Positions 1 to 11,654 of a stretch of 64,000 nt of DNA are shown here, piece by piece (position 1 is the stretch's first letter; each line of letters begins with the position of its first letter). Location: the NCBI GenBank assembly GCA_964036315.1, contig OZ038478.1, positions 142,828,057 through 142,892,056 of the forward strand, given 5' to 3'. Made by a program: the position numbers and the translations under genes. The stretch comes from Acanthosepion esculentum (Eukaryota; Mollusca; Cephalopoda; Sepiida; Sepiidae). The notes beneath the pieces were generated by a model. It ran no database searches. It saw only the letters and a program-made list of their open reading frames with translations, and had not been told where the DNA came from.

Positions 1-16
1 TATATATATATATATA

Positions 17-218
17 AACAACATTTAAACTGCATCCGAGTCCTGGGTAAGTGGAAAATCTACATCCAACAGCAAGGCCTCTGAACAGGAGATTTTGATG
101 AGTGTGGAACCACCTCTTAGTTGCTGATGTTCCCAGATACACCTTGACCAGTGGTGGTAGCACCTGTTAGGGTCACAGCTATGGGAAAATAGTGAAATCC
201 CAAGTGTGTTGAAACGAT
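17..218. repeat. Interspersed repeat R1, copy 1
   Basis: Unique-looking sequence after a short TA tract at the left edge. The stretch at about 120-193, starting 'ttgctgatgttcccag' and containing 'gtggtagcacctgtta', recurs at 17033-17103 with scattered substitutions, so it belongs to a dispersed repeat. No protein or tRNA-like boxes were recognised. The family is unknown. Confidence 0.6.
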
Positions 219-360
219 GTTGTTGCCAGCTATATGCTTTTGAAACAATGATGTTGCCAGGTATACGTATTTGAAACAGTTGCCAGCTATACGTTTTTGA
301 CACAGTTTCCAGCTATACGTTTTTGAAACAATGAGGTTGCAAGCTATATGTTTTTGAAAT
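219..360. repeat. Minisatellite, about 5 units of 26-32 bp
   Basis: Five imperfect tandem units share the core 'gttgccagctatacgt' followed by 'tttgaaaca'. Units differ by short indels and substitutions such as atacg/atatg. It directly follows repeat R1 and may be an internal part of a larger element. Confidence 0.75.
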
Positions 361-438
361 ACTGGATCTGGCAGTAAATAACCCATAGTGGTTGATATCC
401 CATAAAACCCAACAAAAACAAAAAAAAACACATCATAC

Positions 439-439
<1 letters not shown>

Positions 440-491
<52 letters not shown>

Positions 492-496
492 CACCA

Positions 497-534
<38 letters not shown>

Positions 535-572
535 ATCCCATTCATATATATATATATATATATATAATCCCA

Positions 573-622
<50 letters not shown>

Positions 623-823
623 AAGTAATCTCATTCATATATATATACATATATATATATATAATTATATATATATATATATATAAATCCATTCATATAT
701 ATACACACATAAAGCCATTCATATATATATATATATATATATATACATAAACACATTCATATTTATATATATATATATATACGTAAACCCATTCATATAT
801 ATATACTAATATACATAAACCCA

Positions 824-861
<38 letters not shown>

Positions 862-1003
862 AACCCATTCATATATATATATTTATACATAAACCCATTC
901 ACATATATATATATACATAAAGCCATTCATATATATATATACATAAAGCCATTCATATATATATATACATATACCCATTCATATATATATATAAATAAAC
1001 CCA

Positions 1004-1061
<58 letters not shown>

Positions 1062-1128
1062 AACCCATTCATATATATATATATATATATACCCATTCAT
1101 ATATATATATATATAGATAAACCCATTC

Positions 1129-1179
<51 letters not shown>

Positions 1180-1630
1180 AACCCATTCATATATATATAT
1201 ACATAAACCCATTCATATATATATATAAACGCATTCATATATATATATATATACATAAACACATTTACAAATATATATATAAACACATTCATATATATAT
1301 ATACATAAAAACATTCATATATATATATATACATAAACACATTCATATATATACATAAACACATTCATATATATATATATATATATAAATGCATTCATAT
1401 ATATATATATATATATACATAAACACATTCATATATATATACATAAACACATTCATATATATATATATACATAAACATATTCATATTCATATATATATAC
1501 ACATAAACATATTCATATATATATATATATACATAAACATATTCATATATATATATATATACATATATATACATAAACACATTCATATATATATATATAT
1601 ACATAAGCACACTCATATATATATATATAG
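440..1630. repeat. Compound (TA)n / 'aacccattcatatata' array
   Basis: About 1.2 kb of (TA)n broken at irregular intervals by 'cataaacccattc' and 'cataaacacattc' spacers, about 25-45 bp per unit. The low-complexity Tyr-Ile reading frames here are artefacts of TA repeats and not genes. The array stops at the coding tail of a PLE. Confidence 0.95.
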
Positions 1631-1959
1631 AATAGAAAAGCCCAAAGCAGATAACACTAGAAGAATTTTAGAGTTCCATGAAAATAAGTGGATACGACGT
1701 TTACAAACCCCATTTCCAGCCGGGTTAAATCATAAATTAAACAATATAGATAGTAGCAACACATAACCCTACAAATCAAAACCTACCCACATTCCATACC
1801 CATAGAAAAAAGACAGGCTTACGGAGGTGTTGAGGCCTCACACCGATACACACACCCACACACAACATACTCACTCACTTTCCTAATGAGCCAAATGATA
1901 ACACACACCCACAGCAATATACAAGCTAACACATATACTCACTCACTCCCTTAAAAAAC

Positions 1960-1992
<33 letters not shown>

Positions 1993-2456
1993 TTACCAGA
2001 GACTAAACAACTAAATAACACACACACTAAACTAAATAACACAAACACACACACACAAACACACACACACAAACACACTTACCATCCCCTCCCCAAACAC
2101 AAATAAACTACTGAACTGACCGGAGAAAAAAAAGGGAATATAGCTCTTATCTCAAATGACAACTTAAAAGAGACTGTTTGACCAACACAAGGAATGTTAA
2201 AAAGATAAATAAATAAACAATAAAAAAACAAATGAAAACTACAGACAAACGTTCGTTTTCTTCATCAAGACATTCATTTCTGTAGTTTACTGCTACAGCA
2301 AGCAGAGACATTTTTTTCTCTCCCGATGATGGCCATGTTGGTCGAAACTAGTCGAGGAATATAAATGAAATAATAATAATAAAAGCATAAGAATATTAAT
2401 CTACAACCCAGTGTGTCTGAAGATTTTAATTGATTTTTCTAATAATTTTTATCGTT

Positions 2457-2460
<4 letters not shown>
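1630..2460 (+). mobile_element. Penelope-like element, 3' fragment
   Basis: The first ~140 bp translate to a tail containing 'EFHENKWIRRLQTPFPAGLN'. This matches the E..WI..L.T..P.GLN pattern that ends the GIY-YIG endonuclease domain of Penelope-like retroelements. A CA-rich presumed 3' untranslated region follows (1770-2290). A hairpin motif then occurs at 2323-2348: CCGATGA, a GGCC/GGTC stem, and GAAAC. This resembles the stem II and core of the hammerhead ribozymes known in PLE terminal repeats, but with a C in place of the core U. The copy ends at 2460 in a (TA)n array. RT and the rest of the endonuclease are missing on the left, replaced by the simple-repeat array. Confidence 0.6.
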
Positions 2461-2495
<35 letters not shown>

Positions 2496-2557
2496 AACAC
2501 ACTCATATATATATATAAACACTCTCATATATACATATATATATATACATAAACATA

Positions 2558-2611
<54 letters not shown>
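2460..2611. repeat. (TA)n with cataaacac spacers
   Basis: TA tract abutting the PLE 3' end, interrupted by 'cacactcatata' and 'aaacatattcata' spacers. Confidence 0.9.
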
Positions 2612-2620
<9 letters not shown>

Positions 2621-3359
2621 ATATATATAATAAAAAACTTAAACACTAATATTCCATGGTCATAATTTATTCCATTGGAATCGTAAAAACGACCCAATTC
2701 ATCAGACCTACAGATTCAAAATGAAAACGGAAAAAACGACTCCGGGAGAAATTGGTTAGAGTATGTGTGATAGTGCGGACGGACCCGTGAGCTATATAGA
2801 GGGGTAATAGACGAGAGAGACGGGGCGTACTTTAGGTGGAGAGGGCACTAAAATTTAACTGAGGGAAGGTTTAAAATAGGATTTCAGTGAGAAAAGGGTG
2901 CGTATTTTCAAAGATATACCGGAAGAGTGTACATTTCTTGGTGACACTCACACTCCTTAGGCGATACATCTTATGCTCCCTCCCAGACCCCTACAACGCA
3001 TACGTACACACACTAATGAGATAAAGGGAGAGTTTAGATAATCTAACATTAGAAGGGTTTTTAGGATTCCCTGAATCTAAGTAGAGTCAGCGTTCTGAAA
3101 TGTATTGTCTAGCCGTGACATAAACCAACAACCTCTGCCCCCATAAATTTATCGGACTGGCCAAATGATTCTTGGGTGGCCTGTTTTCATCCCGCCCCCA
3201 TCCCAAACGAGACCGTTTGACCATCACAAGGAATTTTGGTGAAATCCCGCTGACAAGATAAAGGCTGATGAAAACTCGTATACAAAATTCCATTTTCACT
3301 CTTCGTACCTCCGGTTGATTATACATACCTGCGTACATTTACACCCATATACCGCTATA

Positions 3360-3366
<7 letters not shown>
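2612..3366. other. No recognised feature
   Basis: Non-repetitive sequence with no supported coding region. A short stretch near 3205-3235 ('ccgtttgaccatcacaaggaa') resembles 2170-2195, so part may be repeat-derived. Confidence 0.5.
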
Positions 3367-3429
<63 letters not shown>

Positions 3430-3514
3430 AATACGCACACACACACACACACATAAATACATCTGCATATATATATCTACCTACGTATCCATACGTTCAT
3501 ACATGTAGGTGTAC

Positions 3515-3560
<46 letters not shown>
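3367..3560. repeat. (TA)n and (CA)n microsatellites
   Basis: Uninterrupted TA tract (about 3367-3426), then 'cgcacacacac', a short spacer, and a (CA)n tract at about 3515-3560. Confidence 0.95.
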
Positions 3561-3566
<6 letters not shown>

Positions 3567-4050
3567 TCATGTACTTAGCCACATACACCCATACATCCAT
3601 ATATATATGCGTATGCTTTTATATACACGTCTACACACACACATGCATACACCCACATGAACGCACGTATCCATTTCTATATTTAAACCAAATCAAAGGC
3701 CAATTAAAAAATATATATTATAAAACCGCTGGGTGAGTAGCGTGTATTTATCTCTAATGTTAGAATGTATACCTAGGTGTCTAACTATTAAAATGCTATC
3801 TGATTTTGCAAATCAGTTATTAGGGGAACGTTTACCCACCTAACCCCTCACACATGTATCACCACGTGAATAAAGAAAAGCCAAAATTAGAAGTACATGT
3901 CGTATCACATAAACATACACAATGATACATATACGTAATGGTCATTACATGGATGAAGCATAAAAAATAAATAAAAAATAAATAAAAAATTGCAATACCT
4001 GGTGCCTCACATAACCATACACAATAACGAAAAATACAAAAATCACAACA
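3561..4050. other. No recognised feature
   Basis: AT-rich, contains a short (aataaataaaa) tract near 3965-3990. No supported gene or RNA. Confidence 0.5.
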
Positions 4051-4260
4051 TCTCATATTTTTTTTTATTAAACTGTGTATTAATTTATTTTCTTCTAGTG
4101 ACATATATATTCGGTCAACTTTATTAAATCAGATGTATTGGATTTAACGAATATTCAACTCTAAGTAAATATACTGTTTAATAAATTATCAGTTCGTCTA
4201 CTCAAATATGTGTATCGTATCCTCGAAAAATAACGTTTAAAATTAACAAAAATCTACCGG
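4051..4260. repeat. Direct repeat D1, copy 1
   Basis: About 200 bp starting 'catattttttttattaaact' and running through 'agtgacat', 'ctactcaaatatgtgtatc' and 'aaaaataacgtttaaaat'. The same ordered blocks occur at 6026-6250 in the same orientation, with indels. No coding potential. Probably a piece of a dispersed element. Confidence 0.75.
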
Positions 4261-4374
4261 TCAATAAATATAAAATCTATTACATTTTAGATAATTACTC
4301 TTTATCTCTCTCACTTTCTCTCTGTCTAGATATATAAGCGTTTTACAGCAAATGTTGGAATATACAAAAGACTA

Positions 4375-4470
4375 TATGTAATAATTGTGTACACCTTCTT
4401 GTTTCAATACATTTTGTTCTAAGTACATTTTGTGTTGCATTATTATTCCATGCATTAGTCAAGTTTCAAC
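4375..4470 (-). repeat. LTR fragment, same family as the solo LTR at 35114
   Basis: The reverse complement matches the first ~110 bp of the solo LTR at 35114-35403, including 'gcatggaataataatgcaac' and 'acaaaatgtacttagaac'. It is truncated on both sides and ends in the adjoining TA array. No internal coding region of this LTR element was recognised in the window. Confidence 0.75.
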
Positions 4471-4927
4471 ACATATATATATAAACATTCATATGCATAT
4501 ATATTTAAATAAATTCATATGCATATATATATAAACACATTCATATGCATATATATATAAACACATTCATATACATATATATAAAAACACATCCATATAC
4601 ATATATATACACACATTCATATACATATATATATATACACACACATTCATATACATATATATACACACATTCATATACAAATACACACATTCATATATAT
4701 ATATATATATATACACACATTCATATACATATACACACATTCATATACATATACACACATTCATATACATAAATATACACACATTCATATACATATACAC
4801 ACATTCATATACATATATATATATATACACACATTCATATACATATATATATACACACATTCATATACATATATATATATAAACATATCCATATACACAC
4901 ATATATATTCATATATATATAAACACA

Positions 4928-4969
<42 letters not shown>

Positions 4970-5331
4970 TATTCATATATATATGAACACATTCATATAT
5001 TTATATATACACCCATATATATTCATATCGCTATAAACACATTCATATATATTCATATATATATATAAACACATTCATATATATTCGTATATATATAAAC
5101 ACCTTCATATATATATATATATACACACATATATATTCATATATATATAAACACATTCATATATATATATACATACACACATATATATTCATATATATAT
5201 AAACACATTCATATATATATACACACATATATATTCATTTATATATAAACACATTCATATATATATATTCACACATATATATTCATATATATAAACACAT
5301 TCATATATATATATATATACACACATATATA

Positions 5332-5410
<79 letters not shown>
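4471..5410. repeat. Compound (TA)n / 'cacacattcatatacata' array
   Basis: Nearly 1 kb of TA tracts punctuated by 'acacattcatat' every 20-45 bp, closing with a pure TA run (about 5335-5406). It is a relative of the array at 440-1630 with cacaca instead of aaaccc spacers. Confidence 0.95.
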
Positions 5411-5414
<4 letters not shown>

Positions 5415-5539
5415 TAACAAGCACAAATATAATATATGTATATATATTGCCATCCTTGTATAAAAATTCCGTTAAATTTCAACGTGTAGGTTTATAGACA
5501 AAATGGAAAAGTGCCACCTCGTTAATAATTCGTTAAACA

Positions 5540-5623
<84 letters not shown>

Positions 5624-6025
5624 TCCTTCAGAACGTAAAATTCATATATCGGTTTCAACGTATGAGGTTCCGACAACTGTGCTTATTCAACCCTGTGTGT
5701 AAGTCGCAAGTGACATTTCAGTTCTGCTAGTGATTTGCAAAGAAGTCAACAGATTGTGCAAGAGTGTGGATTGTTGGAGTGTATGCCTGGTACAGCAGCA
5801 GATATTTTAGTCCTTTCCCTAGTGTGACGAAGCTGGGTGATGTTTGATGCTGCATTGTTCTTGATGCCATTGTAGCAAGTAGTCCTCACTCATTGCGATC
5901 AATTGCTATCTCCTCAAACGTAGCATATATATACATAAACACATTATATATATAAATAAATACAATCACTTCAAATGTTAATTTTAGTTATTATTCATAT
6001 TTTCCTCCGGAAAAAATTACAGCAT
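5411..6025. other. TA tract plus unassigned sequence
   Basis: Contains a pure (TA)n run at about 5540-5620. The segment 5625-5925 is higher in GC and may be repeat-derived, but no motif was identified. Confidence 0.5.
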
Positions 6026-6250
6026 TTTCATATTTTTTTTATTAAACTGTGTATTAATTTATTTTCGTCTAGTGACATGTATATTTGGTAAATTTTATTA
6101 AATCGATTATCAGATTTATTAGATTTACCGAATATTCAGGCTGTTAGCCGAAAATAAGTAAATATACTGTTTAATAAAGAAACAGTGCGTCTACTCAAAT
6201 ATGTGTATCTTATCCTCTAAAAATAACGTTTAAAATAAAAAAGTATTTTA
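6026..6250. repeat. Direct repeat D1, copy 2
   Basis: Same orientation as the copy at 4051-4260. It carries an extra block around 'ttcaggctgttagccgaaaa' that is absent from copy 1. Confidence 0.75.
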
Positions 6251-6860
6251 AAGCAAATATTGGAAGTACAAGGAAAGTGGTAAAGCGAACAATTTTCTCA
6301 GAAAAAATATACAACGAACGAAGAAGTTATAAACGGTTATCATTGCTCACTTTTTAGAGCCAAATCGAAGTGTAAAGATATTACCGCAAAATTTGTGATG
6401 TAGGGTGCAAATTCATATCTTTTCTCGTCGTCTGGCCTCTGAGGAGCGAAATAGGATAATCGGTTAGCTTCTTTTTTCTTTCTATTTTTGTTGCTATACT
6501 TTTTCGTCTTAAAACCTCATTGCAATTTGCCCTGTTACATTGTTTTAATATTTTTGTATATAATATGTATTTATATATATATGTTTTAATTATGATCGCT
6601 TTTATAGCTATTTATAGAAATTTATAACCACAATAAATTAATTTAAAACATTATACATAAAATTAATGAAAATTAACAAAACGAATTAAACAGTTTAATT
6701 TCTTATTTATATTCGAAATACTGAATTCTTGGAAAGAAAGTTTACATTTGTTTAAGAGCAATTTCGCAGGAGTATAAAATTGTATTAAAGGGATAAAACG
6801 GATATATTAAAAACAGTTCATAACAAAAAAGAAGGAAAACAAAAGGGGACATTGACAATT
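6251..6860. other. No recognised feature
   Basis: AT-rich intergenic sequence. No supported reading frame, RNA or repeat. Confidence 0.5.
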
Positions 6861-7225
6861 TACATCGGTTCTTAATTGCAATAGAATCAGCAATAGCTGA
6901 ACATTTGATTAACTGCCAGCAGGATACTCTTATAGCACAGGCATGTTCTCAGTACTGAGCTGGGGTAATTTCGGGTATTACTTGACAATTTGGGAATTGG
7001 TCCTACCAACCAATTCATTGTTAGTAGTGGTTGCTGGACATAAATGCAATTAGCCATTATAGCAAGTGTTACATTTTTTTGCATATACTATTTGTGTTGG
7101 GTGTGATATATTTTAGTCGCCGAGTGAATTTTTTGTCTTTGATATTTGTTCTGATGAGAGTAGGCCGATAAATCGGTTTAATTGATTTTTTTAATTACTT
7201 TTATTATTCAGTATTCTTATATACG
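6861..7225 (+). mobile_element. Penelope-like element, 3' end (degenerate)
   Basis: The + strand carries 'SAIAEHLINCQ', closely parallel to 'SAIGQHLFDSHA' in the clear PLE at 13515-14375. This is the segment C-terminal to the GIY-YIG core. Stops follow. At 7151-7157 there is an exact CTGATGA core followed by 'gagagtaggccgat', as at other PLE ends here. The trailing block 'tttaattgatttttt' resembles 2425-2450 downstream of the first PLE fragment. No RT is present. Confidence 0.5.
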
Positions 7226-8485
7226 GTTATATATTTTTAACTCTGTTTTTTGTTATGACTTGTCTTTTAATATGTCCGTTTTTATCGCCACGAAATTGAG
7301 TATATAGCATTAGCTTGCGTGATCTCCACGAAGTAGTAAAATTATCTCATTAATCGTGGATTCATTTTTAGGGCACATCTCTTCAAGTACATGCGGATGA
7401 TCGTACTAGAAATAGGGATTAATCCCTACCTTGATCTAGTTGAGAAGTGAATTAATATCTTTCACAATGGTATTAGCTAAAACCTAAATCGAAATTAAAA
7501 CTATGATCTCGACTTGCATTTTCCGTCAGGTTAACAGTATCTGCGCATAATACACTATTCCATGTAAAATATTCCTTTTTATGCCCTCTTCTCCTTCAAG
7601 TCACTTACTCCTCATTTTATGTGCCGGGTTTCTTTAAGACCTTATTTTTTTGTGATTCCTTCACCCGGACATGTAAGGTAGGTTATTCGTAATTTTACCC
7701 CAGAGTTTCTTGCCTTCAGTATATCCTGCGAGTTTTAATTTCATTGGTCCTTTTTCCTTATTATGTGGCCTACTCACAGTTTCTCGTTGTAAGTAGAAGT
7801 GTCGTTTTAGTTCCTATTTTACTCAAATTCCTCGTCATTGACTTTTTTGCGATGGTTATCACAGCATGCGTCGATAGAACAACATCTTTGTTGCTCCAAC
7901 TCTCTTCTTCACCTGTATACAGAGTGATCCCCATTCATTATCATATGGGCGTTGGCTTATTACACAGAATTTATTTGTTTAGTTTAGAGCACATGAAATA
8001 GGATTAGAGAAACTGTACTACATTTTATATCTTACCAGTGAAGGTTTTCCTGTCTGAAATCATAACACCCAAGACCATAGTTTTTCATCTAGGCTCGGAC
8101 TCTAATTTCTAGCGATACACTGTTACTTCAATTACAAGTAACGTTTGATTTCTTACCTTTAATTTGAATTTTTCGACGCTCTATCTAAAACAAGATTTTT
8201 TGAAAATTTAAAACTCATTTCATCCATGCTAACCGTAATGGGATTGGCAAATCTGATTTTCCTATTTGCATGTATTGGTGATGAGAGAAATTGAGTGTAG
8301 ATTAAACAGTCAGACGACAGGTGGTTGACTATTGATCATGTGTCGTAAAACAATCCTATATATCAATATGGCATCGCCAATAGGATGTTTAAGTCACTTG
8401 GGCAAAACTGAATTTGTCGAAAATCCGATCCAAAGTATTGCAGCCCATGCTAATGCTAAAATATTGAAAAATAACCAGGCAAGAG
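7226..8485. other. No recognised feature
   Basis: AT-rich sequence. An 85-codon open frame at 7744-8001 (+) is hydrophobic but shows no recognisable domain or supporting signals, so I do not call it a gene. Confidence 0.5.
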
Positions 8486-8489
8486 GGGG

Positions 8490-9660
8490 AGAAAATTAAA
8501 TAACCAACCTCTTCCTATCTTTGGCTGGCTGTGAAGCTATAATGAACATTTCTGTTATGATATTTCCCGAACAATTGCAGTATTTGACTTTCGTTGAAAT
8601 TTCGGAAATAAAATGCAAATTTCTTTCCATTAAACAAAAACAAGATGAATCAAATATACAATATATTCACAGATTAAGATAAGACAGCGGGCTCTGCGAA
8701 ATTGAGAAACTGGGAACTCAACATTTGATTATAGAGAACGCATTGATTCGATTACAGTTGATTGAATATATGGCTGATGTATCCCATAAATAATTACAAT
8801 TGAATAATTTCTCTCTAACTGCATGTGTAGAAGTCATACAAGTGGAACTGATTAAAAATTATAATTCTACGAAGGCCAATGTTGAAATGTACAAAAAGAA
8901 CACAACAATTGTAAATACTATAAGTATGAGCATGAAATTCACAAAAGGGTGCCCCACTTCTGGAACAGTTTGTCAAAACTGTGGAAGAAAAATGATTTTC
9001 ACCCTGTATGTAAACTTAAAGAGAATATAGTATAGAAAAATTGGGGGAAAAACTGACGAGGTCTTTTCAATACAAAGACATAAAGAAAATAATTCTTTTG
9101 AAAAAGTGAAATTAAATGGGATGACTTTTCCAATATAAGTGGGTACGGTGAGTAAGGTCAGTCTAATCCCAAGAAATTACTGGGAACAAATGGGTCAACC
9201 GAAATTGAGTAAAATGTCATTTGAAATTGTAACAATTCGAAGAATCTTTTATAAAATATTTGATCTATTTCAGTGGAACTTTTGAAACGTGTGACAGATT
9301 TGAAATTATTCGTATTGCAGTAGAGGAATGTAAAAGAAATTAATGGAATACTGAGATTAAATGTTCTAAAGGTGGATACATCGAATTTAATGAATTTTGT
9401 AAAATCAGTAAAACTATAAACGGGAGTGTTAAAAGGTGTATAAAGCGCGCATAGAATTAAATGAAAATATTACCCCCCCCCTCTTATTTTTAATCCCGTA
9501 AATTACTTATTCACCTCCTGACTTTAGTAGTTGCTAAGTTAAAGAAAATGGTAAAGGAGAGAAATTTGGTGCATGTTCATCCAAGTGGCAGTAAATGGGC
9601 CTCTCCCATTGTAGTTTTGTGAAAATCAGATGGAGATTTAAGAATATATGGCAATTTTAA
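8490..9660 (+). mobile_element. Gypsy-type retrotransposon remnant (gag, protease, RT start)
   Basis: Three pieces lie in pol order on the + strand. A gag-like stretch (8490-8950) is followed by a zinc-knuckle remnant 'CQNCGRK' near 8974. A protease-like segment follows, ending in 'KVSLIPRNYWEQMGQPKL' (about 9145-9205). An RT N-terminal block 'HPSGSKWASPIVV' (about 9570-9620) then leads into '(R)IYGNFKI'. Stops and frame changes are scattered throughout, and no LTRs are visible. A run of ten C occurs at about 9473-9482. It is older than the two Gypsy elements at 22.6 and 41 kb. Confidence 0.65.
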
Positions 9661-9679
9661 AATACACCACCGCACTTCC

Positions 9680-9798
9680 AAGACTACAACAGCTGTTTTT
9701 CCCAAGCGGTCATTCATGTAGATACCGATCAGGCTCGACGTTGCTTAACTTCGTTGATCGTACGAGAATCGGTGTCTCAATATAATATTGCCGTAAGC
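9680..9798 (-). pseudogene. 5S rRNA pseudogene, full length
   Basis: Read on the minus strand from 9798 to 9680 (about 119 bp, the normal 5S length). The sequence starts 'gcttacggcaatattat', matching the start of animal 5S rRNA. It contains the internal promoter box 'gaagttaagcaacgtcg' and the later 'gaccgcttggga' segment, and ends in 'tgttgtagtctt'. Several substitutions in the 5' arm and in the intermediate and box C region make it unlikely to be functional. It follows directly on the Gypsy remnant. It could be a retro-pseudogene or the head of a 5S-derived SINE (SINE3 type). I see no recognisable SINE body after it. Confidence 0.8.
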
Positions 9799-10140
9799 CT
9801 ACACGTGTCTGTGTTATTGCATGAATACGCATTGTTTAGCTGTTATCGGCACCAAAAATGCGATCGGCGTGTAACAGAGTTCCAATTACGTCACGCAAAT
9901 ACCCTTCAAAAAGATAAGGTGGGAATCCATCTCTAGACTCTTTACATTAGATGGCAACTAATAAGGGAGAAAGAAAATTTTGAATTGGAAACCGTTGAGA
10001 AAGCAATAGGAAATCAATTCATTCTCTTTTCCAAGATACCATGGTAATCCCTAGGTAGTAGGAAGCAAAGTATGTTGTGAAACGTCATAATCTCTTACAT
10101 CTTGAAGATACATGATTTTTTTTATATATGTTGAGTGAGA
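9799..10140. other. No recognised feature
   Basis: Sequence between the 5S pseudogene and a microsatellite. No supported gene. Confidence 0.5.
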
Positions 10141-10142
10141 AA

Positions 10143-10337
10143 ATACATATATATACACACACACTTATACATATATATATGCACACATATATATAGTTAT
10201 AAACACATATATATATATACATATACATATATATACACATATATATATATAACTATATATATATATATATATACATATATATATACACATATATATACAA
10301 ACGTATACTTATACATACACACACACATACACACACA

Positions 10338-10421
<84 letters not shown>
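10143..10421. repeat. (TA)n / (CA)n compound microsatellite
   Basis: Alternating TA and CA tracts with 'tatacacacata' transitions. Confidence 0.95.
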
Positions 10422-10423
<2 letters not shown>

Positions 10424-10509
10424 AGTATAGGATTGTTATATACGGAATAAATTCCAATAACCAACAATTATTATTCTTAAAAGAGTGCTCAATAGAGAGT
10501 AGAGCAGGT

Positions 10510-10663
10510 ATAATTATTTATTTAAATATTATAACATAAATATTTTATAAAATAAAAAACAATAGTCATTTTGTTTCAAAATAAGACACCAGTATTGTTG
10601 AAACAAAATGTTATTTTTGTAGTGATTTTATAACATATTTATATTATAATATTTAAATAAATA

Positions 10664-10667
<4 letters not shown>
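10510..10667. repeat. Palindrome of two retroelement tails
   Basis: Left arm 10510-10580 and right arm 10597-10667 are imperfect inverted repeats centred on 'ataagacaccagtattg'. The right arm is a copy of the PLE-like tail at 18120-18215, which shares 'gttgaaacaaaatg', 'gtgattttataacatattta' and 'caaataaataat'-type blocks. The structure therefore looks like two copies of one tail joined head to head. A (TA)n array starts directly at the right end. Confidence 0.7.

Positions 10668-10740
<73 letters not shown>
10668..10740. repeat. (TA)n microsatellite
   Basis: Pure TA run, starting at the outer end of the palindrome. Confidence 0.95.
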
Positions 10741-10742
<2 letters not shown>

Positions 10743-11350
10743 GAACCTACCCATAATAGTAATGACCTAGTCCGTACACCATAAATACTCCGCCTCAAGA
10801 GGAAGCAGCAGTGTCACTTAGTTCTTTTTGGACGTCTTGGCTAGACGGCCGAACACTCTGCCTCTGGGCAGAGGGGAACTCTCTGCCTCCCGAAGGGAGG
10901 AACCCGGACGTGGCTCCGCCAAAGGGCAGAACCTCGTTCGGGGAAGTTAACCAACCCGATCTCGTTTATACGGGTTCTACGGGCATTTTTGGGCCGAGCC
11001 TACCGACCTTGTGCCACATTCGACACACGTGGGCGTATTGCTGAACATCCTGTCAGTCAGTCAGTCCTTTTTGGACGACTCAGCTAAACGGTCGAACTCT
11101 CTGCCTCTGAGGCAGAGGGGAACTCTCTGCCTCTGAGCGGAGAGGAGCCTCGTTCGGGGAGGTTGACCAACCCGATCCCGTTTATACGGGTTCTACTGGC
11201 ATTTTTTTGCCGAGCCTACGGGCTCGGTGAGCCCACATTAAACCGGCCTTGCGCCACATTCAACACACGTGGGCGTGTTGCTGAACATCGTGTCAGTCAG
11301 TCAGTCCTTTTGGACGACTCGGCTAGACGGTCGAAATCTCTGCCTCTGGG
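10741..11350. repeat. GC-rich tandem satellite, ~240 bp unit
   Basis: Two full units and the start of a third. They begin near 10815, 11054 and 11299 with 'tttttggacgactcggctag'-like heads, then repeated 'ctctgcctctg' blocks, 'cctcgttcggggaggttgac', 'tttatacgggttctac' and 'cacacgtgggcgt'. Successive units differ by indels and substitutions. The base composition contrasts sharply with the AT-rich surroundings. The third unit is cut off by a (TA)n tract. No function is evident. Confidence 0.8.
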
Positions 11351-11351
11351 A

Positions 11352-11356
11352 TATAC

Positions 11357-11427
<71 letters not shown>
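11352..11427. repeat. (TA)n microsatellite
   Basis: Pure TA run interrupting the third satellite unit. The 11428-11650 stretch after it has no recognised feature. Confidence 0.95.
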
Positions 11428-11430
<3 letters not shown>

Positions 11431-11654
11431 TTTATCCTGAAGATCCGTTTAATTGAAACCTGGGTATGTTTGCCTGACTCGTTAGGATTTATTCTAGTTT
11501 ATCGCTCCACTTAGCGTATTGAACACTCTATGTTTTAGTCTTTCTACTTGTTTTTTTTCTTTGAACTAGGGACGTAAAGCACTTGGCGATTTGTTTCATC
11601 TTGTTCTGATATTTTTAGTTTTTTTTGTCAGGTGAATAGGGCGACCAGTGGTGA

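Noticed and set aside
344..1766. Long Tyr-Ile-rich open frames on both strands
   Set aside because: They are translations of (TA)n repeats, which lack stops in some frames. No independent coding evidence.
4471..5410. CRISPR-like array (regular 'acacattcatat' with spacers)
   Set aside because: Spacers are themselves (TA)n, the period is irregular, and the genome is eukaryotic. It is a compound microsatellite.
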